Both the position numbers and the translations under genes were made by a program. 64,000 nt of DNA from JACRIM01 sp964605185 (GTDB lineage Bacteria > Planctomycetota > Phycisphaerae > UBA1845 > UTPLA1), in assembly GCA_964605185.1 (NCBI GenBank), contig CAZSBF010000003.1, positions 1 to 64,000 on the forward strand. The letters run 5' to 3'. The notes under the pieces are model-generated. The model was given only the letters and a program-made list of their open reading frames with translations. It did no database searches and was not told where the DNA came from. This document shows positions 46,401 through 54,637 of the stretch, piece by piece (within the stretch, counting starts at the first letter, position 1; every line of letters starts with the position of its first letter).

Positions 46401-46910
46401 ATGGCCAAAGGCCGATCAGGCAGTTCGGATTTCAAGGAAAGCTCCGGCTTCGACGACAACGTCGTCAAAGTCTATCGCTGCGCGAAGGTCGTGAAGGGTG
46501 GCAGACGATTTTCGTTTGCGGCCCTTGTCGTCGTCGGCGATCGAAACGGACGCGTCGGCCTCGGCTATGGCAAGGCCAACGAAGTGCCGCAGGCCGTTGA
46601 GAAGGGTCGCAAGCAGGCCTCGCGCTCCATGCGCTCGGTCGTGCTGACCGGCTCGTCCATCCCGCACACGGTGATGGGCAAGTTCGGAGCGAGCCAGGTG
46701 AAGCTGCTCCCCGCAAGCGAAGGAACCGGCGTCATCGCCGGCGCGAGCGTTCGCGCCGTGCTGGAGTTGGCCGGTGTGAAGGATTGCCTGACGAAGGTGT
46801 ACGGTTCGAGCAGCCCGAAGAATCTGGTGAAGGCCACGTTTGCCGCCTTGGAGTCGCTGCGAGACCGAACGATGATCGAAAATCTCCGCGGCGTAAGCGT
46901 CGCGAGCTAA
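46401..46910 (+). CDS. rpsE: Ribosomal protein uS5
   Basis: 169 residues from the ATG at 46401. VVKVYRCAKVVKGGRRFSFAALVVVGDRNGRVGLGYGKANEVPQA and VLELAGVKDCLTKVYGSSSPKNLVKATFAALESL are typical. rpmD (L30), which normally follows, is absent: L15 begins 22 bases downstream. Confidence 0.97.
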   Translation: MAKGRSGSSDFKESSGFDDNVVKVYRCAKVVKGGRRFSFAALVVVGDRNGRVGLGYGKANEVPQAVEKGRKQASRSMRSVVLTGSSIPHTVMGKFGASQVKLLPASEGTGVIAGASVRAVLELAGVKDCLTKVYGSSSPKNLVKATFAALESLRDRTMIENLRGVSVAS

Positions 46911-46932
46911 GAAAAGGTGCGTTGAGGACGTC

Positions 46933-47565
46933 ATGAACATTACGCAAATCACTACGCGTGCCGGCGCTCGACCCAAGCGCAAGCGAGTCGGTCGCGGCGA
47001 GGGCAGCGGCCTTGGCAAGACCTCCGGTCGAGGTCACAAGGGCGAAGGCTCGCGCTCCGGCGGCCTCAAAGGCAAACTCTACGAAGGCGGCGTATTCCCG
47101 CTCTTCCGCCGCGTGCCGAAGGTCGGCTTTAACAACGCCAACTTTCGCGTCGAGTATCAGGTCGTGAATGTGTGCGACCTGAACGATCGCTTCAAGGATG
47201 GCGACCACGTCACGGCCCCGATGCTCTGCGAAATGGGCTTGATCCGCGACGAGAAGGCGCCCGTGAAGATCCTCGGCGACGGCGAACTGAAGAAGAAGTT
47301 GACGATCGAGGCCCAGCGATTCAGTGCCCGCGCCCTCGAGACCATTGAGAAGGCCGGCGGCACGGTCAAGAAGCTTGGCCCTCAGCCCAAGAAGAAGTTC
47401 ATCAAGCGACCGCCGCCGCCGAAGCCCAAGGCTGAAGCCGAAGCCGTCGAGCCGAAGAGTGAGAAGAAGAGCGAAAAGAAGGGCGAGAAAAAAGGCGGCG
47501 ACGACAAAGCGCCTGAAAAGAAGAAGTCGAAAAAGCCTGCCGAGGGAGAATCGGCCGGCGAGTAA
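46933..47565 (+). CDS. rplO: Ribosomal protein uL15 with charged C-terminal tail
   Basis: 210 residues against ~145-150 usual. The core (KRKRVGRGEGSGLGKTSGRGHKGEGSRSG, FEGGVFPLFRRVPKVGF-like segment, ALETIEKAGGTVKKL) is standard. From about residue 153 there is a low-complexity tail of Pro, Lys, Glu and Ala (KPKAEAEAVEPKSEKK...). Confidence 0.95.
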   Translation: MNITQITTRAGARPKRKRVGRGEGSGLGKTSGRGHKGEGSRSGGLKGKLYEGGVFPLFRRVPKVGFNNANFRVEYQVVNVCDLNDRFKDGDHVTAPMLCEMGLIRDEKAPVKILGDGELKKKLTIEAQRFSARALETIEKAGGTVKKLGPQPKKKFIKRPPPPKPKAEAEAVEPKSEKKSEKKGEKKGGDDKAPEKKKSKKPAEGESAGE

Positions 47566-47613
47566 TTTGGGGGTTGTTTCAGCCGGACATCGGTCCCGGT
47601 TTGAGTGATTTAT

Positions 47614-49008
47614 ATGCTGAAGACGTTTGCAAACATCTTCAAAGTTCGGGAGTTGCGGAACAAGATCCTGTTCACGCTCGGCCTCTTGGCCGTGTACCGG
47701 GTCGGGTTCTACGTACCGCTGCCGGGCGTCGATCAGGGCGCGCTCAGCAGCTATTGGACTCAGACTCCCGGCGGCGAGAGCAGCGGTGCGCAGCAATTGG
47801 CTGAGGCCTTTGCCATGTTCACGGGCGGCAACTTGCAGCAGAGCACGATCTTCGGGCTCGGCATCATGCCGTATATCTCGGCCTCAATTATTTTCCAGCT
47901 CCTTGGGACGGTGGTTCCGGCGCTGGAGAAATTGAAGCAGGAGGGCGAGGCCGGTCGCAAGAAACTTCAGGAATACACCCGCTACGCGACAGTGGCGATT
48001 TGTCTGATTCAGGGCGCGTTCTGGCTCAATCACATGGGCCGATCGAGCTTGGTGTACAACGAATACAACGACTTCAGCGCCAACTTTTTTGGAACGCTTT
48101 GCTTCTGGCTCATTGGCGTAACCGCCATGACCGCCGGCACCGTGTTCCTGATGTGGCTGGGCGAACAAATTGATGAATATGGCATCGGCAACGGTGTCAG
48201 CCTCATCATCATGTCCGGCATTCTCGCGCGGATGCCGAATGCCGTCTTCTGGGTCGCTGAGAACGCGTCCATCGATGTCGGCGGCGATGCTCAGATGGGA
48301 CCCGCGAAGATCGTGTTCCTGATTGTCGCGTTTGTCGCGGTCATTGCCGGTTCGATTCTGATTACCCAGGGTCAACGGCGCATCCCGATCCAGCAGGCCA
48401 AGCAGACGCGTGGCCGAAAGGTCTGGGGCGGGCAGCGACATTACCTGCCGCTCCGCGTGAATCATGGCGGTGTCATGCCGATCATCTTCGCGAGCAGCCT
48501 GCTCATCTTCCCCGGCATCATGCTCGACTGGCTGGCGAACTTCTTTGAGAGCAGCGGCTTCCTGCGAATGCTCGCATCCGAGTACGGCCGCTCCGGCTTC
48601 CTGTATTCCGTCTCGTACATCGCGCTGGTCTATTTCTTTGCGTACTTCTGGACGACCGTTCAGTTCCAGCCCAAGGAAATGGCCAACCAGCTTCGCGACT
48701 ACGGTTCGTTTATCCCCGGCCTTCGCCCGGGCAAGCGGACGGCCGACTATCTTGAAACCGTGATGACCCGCATTACCTATGTCGGTGCGGGCTTCTTGTG
48801 CCTGATCGCCTTGATCCCGCAGATCATCGCGAGTGCTATGAATATTCCAATCCAGGTGTCATCGTTCCTTGGCGGCACCGGATTGCTGATTGTGGTCAGC
48901 GTCGGCCTCGATCTCGTTCAGCGAGTGGAGTCGAATCTGATTATGCGAAATTACGGCGGATTCCTTGGCGATTCCGGAGGGTCTCGAATTAAGGGAGCCT
49001 ACGCGTGA
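47614..49008 (+). CDS. secY: Preprotein translocase subunit SecY
   Basis: 464 residues from the ATG at 47614. Ten membrane helices of the Sec channel: plug-containing first helix (LFTLGLLAVYRVGFYVPLPG), GGNLQQSTIFGLGIMPYISASIIFQLLGTVVPAL, GIGNGVSLIIMSGI, the cytoplasmic GQRRIPIQQAKQT, YFWTTVQFQPKEMANQLRDYGSFIPGLRPG. A short periplasmic insertion follows helix 1. It overlaps adk by four bases. Confidence 0.97.
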   Translation: MLKTFANIFKVRELRNKILFTLGLLAVYRVGFYVPLPGVDQGALSSYWTQTPGGESSGAQQLAEAFAMFTGGNLQQSTIFGLGIMPYISASIIFQLLGTVVPALEKLKQEGEAGRKKLQEYTRYATVAICLIQGAFWLNHMGRSSLVYNEYNDFSANFFGTLCFWLIGVTAMTAGTVFLMWLGEQIDEYGIGNGVSLIIMSGILARMPNAVFWVAENASIDVGGDAQMGPAKIVFLIVAFVAVIAGSILITQGQRRIPIQQAKQTRGRKVWGGQRHYLPLRVNHGGVMPIIFASSLLIFPGIMLDWLANFFESSGFLRMLASEYGRSGFLYSVSYIALVYFFAYFWTTVQFQPKEMANQLRDYGSFIPGLRPGKRTADYLETVMTRITYVGAGFLCLIALIPQIIASAMNIPIQVSSFLGGTGLLIVVSVGLDLVQRVESNLIMRNYGGFLGDSGGSRIKGAYA

Positions 49009-49649
49009 ACCTGATGTTGCTCGGCCCGCCCGGCGCGGGAAAGGGCACTCAGTCCGCACGGATCGCGGCCGACTTCGGCCTTTTGCATCTGTCCAGTGGA
49101 GACATCCTCCGGGCAGAGCGAAAAGGCCAGACCGAACTGGGTCGAAAAGCCCAGGACTATATGGATCGCGGCGCATTGGTGCCGGATGATCTGATCCTCG
49201 CCATGATGGTGGATCACATCAACCGACCCGAGGCGCAGAAGGGATTCTTGTTGGATGGTTTTCCGCGGACGGTTCCGCAGGCCGAAGGGTTGGACCAGAG
49301 ACTGGCCGCCGCCGGCAAGCGAATCGACGCGGTGATCAACATCGTTGTGTCCGATGCCGAGGTGACTCGGCGACTGACTGGACGGTGGTCCTGCCCGAAG
49401 GATGGCAGGATTTATCACGAAGTGTTCTCGCCGCCCGCGAAATGCGGTGTGTGCGATGACTGCGGAACCGCGCTGACTCGTCGCAAGGACGACGAGCCGG
49501 GCGTGGTGTCTCAGCGTTTGGTGACTTACCACGCCGAGACCGAGCCGCTGGTTGATTATTACGGCCGACGCGACGTACTGCGGACGGTCGATGGCAGCGT
49601 GGACGCGGACGTGGTGACGGCGTCCATCAAGAAGGCGTGCAACGAATGA
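49005..49649 (+). CDS. adk: Adenylate kinase with unusual zinc-LID
   Basis: 214 residues beginning with GTG, overlapping the secY stop. P-loop GPPGAGKG (7-14), SSGDILR, LLDGFPRT and the LID are clear; it interconverts ATP+AMP and 2 ADP. The LID resembles the zinc form but the first half reads CPKD in place of CPxC, while the second half is CDDC preceded by CGVC, so the metal site would be Cys-Asp-Cys-Cys or use the extra cysteines. Confidence 0.96.
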   Translation: MNLMLLGPPGAGKGTQSARIAADFGLLHLSSGDILRAERKGQTELGRKAQDYMDRGALVPDDLILAMMVDHINRPEAQKGFLLDGFPRTVPQAEGLDQRLAAAGKRIDAVINIVVSDAEVTRRLTGRWSCPKDGRIYHEVFSPPAKCGVCDDCGTALTRRKDDEPGVVSQRLVTYHAETEPLVDYYGRRDVLRTVDGSVDADVVTASIKKACNE

Positions 49650-50482
49650 TGAGGCAGTCGTGGTCGAATTCGGCGACGGCGCCGCGCGGCGGGCAGAGTG
49701 TGGCGATTGTCCTGAAAAGCCCGCGCGAGATTGAATTGATGCGGTCGGCCGGTCGCGTGGTGCGACAAGTGCTGACCCGAATGGGCGAGATGGTTCGCCC
49801 CGGCGTGACGACCGGTGAACTGGGTCGCGTCGCGGAAGAAATGATCGCCGCCGTGGGCGGCGAGGCCCTGTTTAAGGGCGTGACGACAAGCAAGACGAAG
49901 TTCCCATTTCCCGCTGCGATTTGTTCGAGCGTGAACGAGGAAGTGGTCCACGGCGTTCCGGGCGACCGGGTGCTGAAGGAAGGTGACATCGTCAGTGTTG
50001 ATTGCGGAGTTCGGCTCCGCGGCTATTGCGGTGATGCAGCCATGACGTATGGCGTCGGTCGCATCACACCGCAGTCGCAGCGATTGCTGGATGTGACGTC
50101 CACGTCGCTCGAAATTGCCCTCCGCGAAATGCGGCCGGGGCGATGGTGGAGCGAGGTGGCCGGTGCGATTCAAAGTTACGTGGAGTCGCATGGTTTTTCG
50201 GTGGTTCGGGAGTTCGTGGGTCATGGCATCGGCCAGGGCATGCACGAAGAACCGAAAGTGCCGAACTACACGGATCGCAAGCAGCGCAAACAGGACTTCC
50301 GGCTCGACCCCGGTCTGGTGATCGCGGTGGAGCCGATGGTGAACATGGGTTCACCCGAGGTGAAATCGGGCGATTGGTCCGGTTGGCCGCAGGTGACGAA
50401 GGACGGCCGCTGGTCGGCTCATTTTGAGCATACCGTGGCGATCGTGCCGGATGGCATCGCGGTGTTGACGGATGGAAACTAG
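49646..50482 (+). CDS. map: Methionine aminopeptidase type I
   Basis: 278 residues from the ATG at 49646, which overlaps the adk stop (ATGA). Metal ligands sit in DIVSVDCGV, GYCGDAAMTYGVG, EFVGHGIGQGMHEEP, VIAVEPMVNMG and AHFEHTVAI. Removes the initiator Met from new proteins. It follows adk as in the spc/alpha junction of many bacteria. infA, usual next neighbour, is missing; rpmJ follows after 18 bases. Confidence 0.96.
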   Translation: MMRQSWSNSATAPRGGQSVAIVLKSPREIELMRSAGRVVRQVLTRMGEMVRPGVTTGELGRVAEEMIAAVGGEALFKGVTTSKTKFPFPAAICSSVNEEVVHGVPGDRVLKEGDIVSVDCGVRLRGYCGDAAMTYGVGRITPQSQRLLDVTSTSLEIALREMRPGRWWSEVAGAIQSYVESHGFSVVREFVGHGIGQGMHEEPKVPNYTDRKQRKQDFRLDPGLVIAVEPMVNMGSPEVKSGDWSGWPQVTKDGRWSAHFEHTVAIVPDGIAVLTDGN

Positions 50483-50500
50483 CGCACAGGAGTTGGTGCG

Positions 50501-50617
50501 ATGAAAGTGCGAAGCAGCGTTCGACGGATTTGTGAGAATTGCAAGATTATCAAGCGCAAGGGCGTGGTCCGCGTGATTTGCTCGGCAAATCCGCGACATA
50601 AGCAGCGCCAAGGCTAA
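50501..50617 (+). CDS. rpmJ: Ribosomal protein bL36, zinc-binding type
   Basis: 38 residues: MKVRSSVRRICENCKIIKRK...VICSANPRHKQRQG. Cys11, Cys14, Cys27 and His33 form the CX2C-X12-C-X5-H zinc site of the C+ form. CAGGAG precedes the ATG by eleven bases. The gene stands between map and rpsM in canonical order. Confidence 0.96.
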   Translation: MKVRSSVRRICENCKIIKRKGVVRVICSANPRHKQRQG

Positions 50618-50630
50618 GGAGTACGGTTCG

Positions 50631-51014
50631 ATGCCACGTATCGCGGGTGTTGACATTCCGAATGACAAGCGAGTGGTGATCTCGCTGGGTTACATTTACG
50701 GCGTCGGGCCGAACAATGCCAAGGCCATCCTGAAAGAGGCCGGCATTGATGAGAGCGTCCGCTCCAAGAACCTGACGGAAGACGAAATCAGCCGGATTGC
50801 AACGATCATCGACCGCAACTACGTGGTTGAGGGTCAGCTTCGCCGGCAGATCACGCAGAACATCTCCCGTCTGAAGGAGATTCAGTGTTACCGGGGCTCG
50901 CGGCATCGTCGCGGCCTGCCGGTTCGAGGTCAGCGCACGCGCACGAATTCGCGCACCCGCAAGGGACCGCGCAAGACGATCGCCGGCAAGAAGAGCGTCA
51001 AGGAAATGCGGTAA
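50631..51014 (+). CDS. rpsM: Ribosomal protein uS13
   Basis: 127 residues; MPRIAGVDIPNDKRVVISLGYIYGVG, RLKEIQCYRGSRHRRGLPVRGQRTRTNSRTRKGPRKTI is the tRNA-contacting tail. Confidence 0.97.
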   Translation: MPRIAGVDIPNDKRVVISLGYIYGVGPNNAKAILKEAGIDESVRSKNLTEDEISRIATIIDRNYVVEGQLRRQITQNISRLKEIQCYRGSRHRRGLPVRGQRTRTNSRTRKGPRKTIAGKKSVKEMR

Positions 51015-51038
51015 TCCGCGACAGGAGCGAGGTCCAAC

Positions 51039-51425
51039 GTGGCAAAAGCGGCTGGTGCGAAAAAGAAAATACGACGCAACATCTCGAAAGGGATTGCGTA
51101 CGTCCGGGCGACCTTCAACAACACGATGGTCACCATCACCGATATGAACGGCGAGACGCTGTGCTGGCAGTCGGCCGGTACGGTCGGCTTCAAGGGCACG
51201 AGAAAGAGCACGCCCTTTGCCGCCCAGCGCGCCGGCGAGTCGGCGGCCTCGCAGGCAAGAAAGTTCGGCCTCAGCGAAATCGAAGTTCGCGTGAAAGGCC
51301 CGGGCAGCGGTCGCGAGTCGGCCGTGTCAGGTTTGCAGTCGGGCGGCCTTCGCGTCGTGTCCATCGAGGACATTACGCCCTTGCCGCATAACGGGTGTCG
51401 TCCGGCGCGAAAGCGGCGAGTCTAG
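51039..51425 (+). CDS. rpsK: Ribosomal protein uS11
   Basis: 128 residues, GTG start with GACAGGAGCGAGG upstream. AYVRATFNNTMVTITDMNGETLCWQSAGTVGFKGTRKSTPFAAQ and the C-terminal DITPLPHNGCRPARKRRV are diagnostic; part of the platform with S18. Confidence 0.97.
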   Translation: MAKAAGAKKKIRRNISKGIAYVRATFNNTMVTITDMNGETLCWQSAGTVGFKGTRKSTPFAAQRAGESAASQARKFGLSEIEVRVKGPGSGRESAVSGLQSGGLRVVSIEDITPLPHNGCRPARKRRV

Positions 51426-51438
51426 CAGGTAAAGGTCT

Positions 51439-52074
51439 ATGGGAAGATACATCGGTCCAGTTTGTCGGAAGTGTCGGCGCGAGGGCATCAAGCTGATGCT
51501 CAAGGGCGCGCGTTGTGAAAGCGCGAAGTGCCCCATGGAGAAGCAGAATCGCAGCCTCCCGCCGGGCCAGTCGCGGGCGTTTCGCCGCGGCCAGGCCAGC
51601 GAATATGGCAAGCGCCTTCGCGAGACGCAGAAGGTCAAGCGCTATTACGGCTTGTGGGATGCGCAGTTCCGCAAGTATTTCAGTCATGCCCAGCATGCCT
51701 CGGAGAACACCGGGCAGGCGCTGCTCGGCCTTCTGGAGCGCCGGCTGGACAACGTAATCTGCAAGCTTGGTTGGGCGGCATCGCGGAAGTCAGCGAGAAT
51801 TGCCATCGCTCACAAGCATTTCATGGTCAACGGCAAGCTGGTGAACAAGCCCGGCTATTTGGTGAGCCAGCTCGACAAAATCGAAGTTCACAAGCGCGAG
51901 GCCAGCCGCAAATTGGTGCGGGCCCTTGTCGATGCCGACCCGAATCGCCCGGTTCAGCCCTGGCTGAAGATTGATACGGCGAATCTGGTGGCCGGCGTTG
52001 TGTCGCTGCCCACGCGTGATGATGTACAGATTCCGGTGGAAGAGCAGCTGATCGTGGAATTTTGCAGTCGATGA
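51439..52074 (+). CDS. rpsD: Ribosomal protein uS4
   Basis: 211 residues. The N-terminal zinc-type segment CRKCRREGIKLMLKGARCESAKCPME keeps four Cys, followed by S4 RNA-binding domain RRLDNVICKLGWAASRKSARIAIAHKHFMVNGKLVN. Primary assembly protein of the 30S; in Escherichia coli it represses the alpha operon. The next 128 bases to rpoA hold no gene. Confidence 0.97.
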   Translation: MGRYIGPVCRKCRREGIKLMLKGARCESAKCPMEKQNRSLPPGQSRAFRRGQASEYGKRLRETQKVKRYYGLWDAQFRKYFSHAQHASENTGQALLGLLERRLDNVICKLGWAASRKSARIAIAHKHFMVNGKLVNKPGYLVSQLDKIEVHKREASRKLVRALVDADPNRPVQPWLKIDTANLVAGVVSLPTRDDVQIPVEEQLIVEFCSR

Positions 52075-52202
52075 TAACGAGCACGGAAGACAATGCGGTC
52101 TACACGAGTGCGTCGCTGCCGCGCGAGGGCGTTCTGCCCCGTTCGGTACCGGCTCCGACGTTGGTCGGCGATGGGCACTCGCGGTTAATGGAGGTCAACA
52201 CT

Positions 52203-53378
52203 ATGCGTATTCGGTGGCGAGGATTGGAATTGCCCACTCGCGTTTTGCGAGATGACGCTGCAAGCACTCCGACCTACGGACGCTTTACGATCGAGCCTTT
52301 TGAGCGGGGTTTCGGCACCACGGTGGGGAACAGTCTGCGCCGGATCCTTCTCTCCAGCCTTGAAGGCGCGGCCGTCACGGACGTGCGCATCAAGGGCGCC
52401 GATCACGAGTTCATGTCGCTTCCGGGCGTCATGGAGGATGTGACGGTCATCATTCTGAACGTGAAATCTCTGATCGTCCGCCTCGCGAGCGATACGCCCA
52501 AGAAAATGCGTATCGTCGCACGCGGCAAGGCCAAGGGCATGACGCCCGTCACGGCCTCCCAGATCGAGTGCGATCCGGCGATCGAGATTATTAATGAGGA
52601 TCAGTTGCTCTGCACCCTGACCGACGATGTCGAATTCGACATGGAGATGACGGTCGGCGCTGGGCGCAGCTATGTCACGGCAACGGAACATCGCGCGGAA
52701 GGCGAAGATCAAATCATCGGAGTCATTCCGGTGGATTCGGTCTATTCGCCGGTCACGCGCGTTCGATATCGCGTGGAAGACACTCGCGTCGGTCAGCGAA
52801 CGAACTACGACCGACTCGTCCTCGAAGTGTGGACCAACGGCACCATCGCCCCCGATATGGCCGTGGTCGAAGCCGCCAAGATCCTCCGCAAGCACCTGAA
52901 CCCCTTCGTGCAATACTTCGAGCTTGGCGCGAGCCTTGCCCTCGAAGGCGCGGTGGAAGATTCCTCCGGCTCCGGCGGTCACACCGATTCGGCACGCATG
53001 GAGATGAGCGTCGATGAACTCGACCTCTCGGTTCGCTCGCGCAATTGCCTCGCCTCCGCGGATATCCGCACGGTCGGCCAGTTGACGCAGATGGACGAGA
53101 GCAGCCTCCTGAAGCTTCGCAGTTTCGGCAAGACCTCGCTCCGCGAAGTGAAGCGAAAGCTCGCCGACATCGGCCTGTCGCTTCGCATGGATCCGGGCGT
53201 CGCTCCGCTGGATCTGAGCGGCGACGACGACGAAGAAGACATGACGATCAGCCCGCCGACCTCGGCTGTTTTGCCGCGACCGACGAGCTACACCGGTGCG
53301 GCGTTGGACTCCGGTTCGATGGGTCCGCTGCCCCCGTTCAACCCGCCGTCCGCCGATGCGACGGCCGGGAATCCGTAA
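52203..53378 (+). CDS. rpoA: RNA polymerase alpha subunit with acidic/Pro tail
   Basis: 391 residues from the ATG at 52203, which has GGAGG seven bases upstream; the frame is open further 5' (to 52062) but that part is not conserved. The N-terminal dimerisation domain (FTIEPFERGFGTTVGNSLRRILLSSLEGAAV), and alpha-CTD (SVDELDLSVRSRNCLASADIRTVGQL...LRSFGKTSLREVKRKLADIGLSLRM) are intact. A ~60-residue tail rich in Asp, then Pro, Ser and Ala follows the CTD. Confidence 0.96.
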   Translation: MRIRWRGLELPTRVLRDDAASTPTYGRFTIEPFERGFGTTVGNSLRRILLSSLEGAAVTDVRIKGADHEFMSLPGVMEDVTVIILNVKSLIVRLASDTPKKMRIVARGKAKGMTPVTASQIECDPAIEIINEDQLLCTLTDDVEFDMEMTVGAGRSYVTATEHRAEGEDQIIGVIPVDSVYSPVTRVRYRVEDTRVGQRTNYDRLVLEVWTNGTIAPDMAVVEAAKILRKHLNPFVQYFELGASLALEGAVEDSSGSGGHTDSARMEMSVDELDLSVRSRNCLASADIRTVGQLTQMDESSLLKLRSFGKTSLREVKRKLADIGLSLRMDPGVAPLDLSGDDDEEDMTISPPTSAVLPRPTSYTGAALDSGSMGPLPPFNPPSADATAGNP

Positions 53379-53434
53379 GGTATTTAACGAGCGGCGCAGG
53401 TTGCCGGCTCAGCTAGACAGGTAGAGTTAGGATC

Positions 53435-54133
53435 ATGAGACACAAGCTTGCCGGACGTCATCTTGCCCGCACGCCCGCCCACCACCTGGCGATGCGCCGA
53501 AACCTCGCGCAGAGCCTCTTTCAATATGGCGAAGTGACGACCACGTTGCCAAAGGCCAAGGAAGTCCGTTCGTTTGTGGAGAAGCTCATCACCCTCGCCC
53601 GCAAGAACGATCTTCGCAGCCGCCAGCGCGTGATCAGCATCCTCAACGACCGCTCGGTGATTTCGCGCGAGGAGCAGGAGCAGTTCGACGCCATGTCCTC
53701 GACGCAGCAGGACCGCGTTCTTCGCAATCGCTCCGGCCGCCGCCACCGAACCGGCACGGTCCCGGCGAGCTACAACAAGAAGACCTATCCGTTCGTGGCC
53801 CGCTCCGTGGTGCACGTGCTCATCAATGAAATCGCCCCGCGCTACAAGGATCGACCGGGTGGATACACCCGAATCATCCGGCTCGCCAAGCGCCGCGTCG
53901 GTGATAACACCGACCTTGCAATCTTGCAGCTTGTCGGCTCCGCCGGTGAACAGGCCGGCGATACCGGCAAGAAAACCATGGGCCGCCGCCGACAACGCAC
54001 GGCGGACCGCGTCGCCATTCTCGAAGGCAAACAGCCCAAGCGCAAGCCGCGCGGCAAATCAGCCACCAAGGCCGCCACCGCCAAGAAGGATGAGGGTGCC
54101 GCGGAGGCCGGTGCCGGCGAACAGGGAACCTGA
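53435..54133 (+). CDS. rplQ: Ribosomal protein bL17 with long C-terminal extension
   Basis: 232 residues against ~120-130 usual. Core segments MRHKLAGRHLARTPAHHLAMRRNLAQSLFQYGEVTTTLPKAKEVRSFVEKLITLA and PRYKDRPGGYTRIIRLAKRRVGDNTDLAILQLV are typical; an internal insertion (VISREEQEQFDAMSSTQQDRVLRNRSGRRHRTG) and a Lys/Ala-rich tail lengthen the protein. Last gene of the operon. Confidence 0.94.
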   Translation: MRHKLAGRHLARTPAHHLAMRRNLAQSLFQYGEVTTTLPKAKEVRSFVEKLITLARKNDLRSRQRVISILNDRSVISREEQEQFDAMSSTQQDRVLRNRSGRRHRTGTVPASYNKKTYPFVARSVVHVLINEIAPRYKDRPGGYTRIIRLAKRRVGDNTDLAILQLVGSAGEQAGDTGKKTMGRRRQRTADRVAILEGKQPKRKPRGKSATKAATAKKDEGAAEAGAGEQGT

Positions 54134-54167
54134 TTCCGCGATCTCCGCGCGACATGAGGCCAACCGC

Positions 54168-54590
54168 ATGTCGGACTGCATCTTCTGCAGAATTGCATCC
54201 GGGCAGATTCCGTGTACGCGCGTGCACGAGACCGACGACTGCATTGCCTTTCTCGACATCGGCCCGCTGGCGCCCGGCCACACGCTTCTCATTCCAAAGA
54301 CGCACGTCCGCGACATCACCGAGGCAACCCCGGAGCTTGTCGCTGCGCTCACGCGTGAAATCCCGGCCCTAAGCTGTGCCATCCTCGGTGCAACCGGGGC
54401 AACCGGTCTGAATGTCCTGCAAAACTCCGGTCCTTCCAGCGGCCAGGTGGTCATGCACTTGCATATTCACCTGATCCCGCGCGTCGAGGGCGATTCCCTT
54501 GGCTTCCGGTGGAATGCCGGCAAGTACGACCTCGGCCAAGCCGATGCCGTGCGCGACCGCATCGTCGCCGCCCTCCAACGTTCCGCCTAA
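54168..54590 (+). CDS. HIT family nucleotide hydrolase/transferase
   Basis: 140 residues from the ATG at 54168; a longer open frame overlapping rplQ is not coding. CIFCRIASGQIP is the zinc-associated N-terminus and MHLHIHLIPR the HxHxHxx catalytic triad. Typical of HinT-like purine nucleoside phosphoramidases, or diadenosine polyphosphate hydrolases; the exact substrate is open. Downstream of the ribosomal operon by 34 bases. Confidence 0.92.
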   Translation: MSDCIFCRIASGQIPCTRVHETDDCIAFLDIGPLAPGHTLLIPKTHVRDITEATPELVAALTREIPALSCAILGATGATGLNVLQNSGPSSGQVVMHLHIHLIPRVEGDSLGFRWNAGKYDLGQADAVRDRIVAALQRSA

Positions 54591-54637
54591 AGTGTCATTA
54601 GGTTGCCTTTGGTAGAATGCCCTGCAGGAGTCAGCCT

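Noticed and set aside
46911..46932. Small L30 gene (rpmD) between rpsE and rplO
   Set aside because: Only 22 bases separate the two genes; there is no room.
53826..54167. 114-residue N-terminal extension of the HIT protein
   Set aside because: It overlaps rplQ in another frame and the HIT family begins at MSDCIFC (54168).
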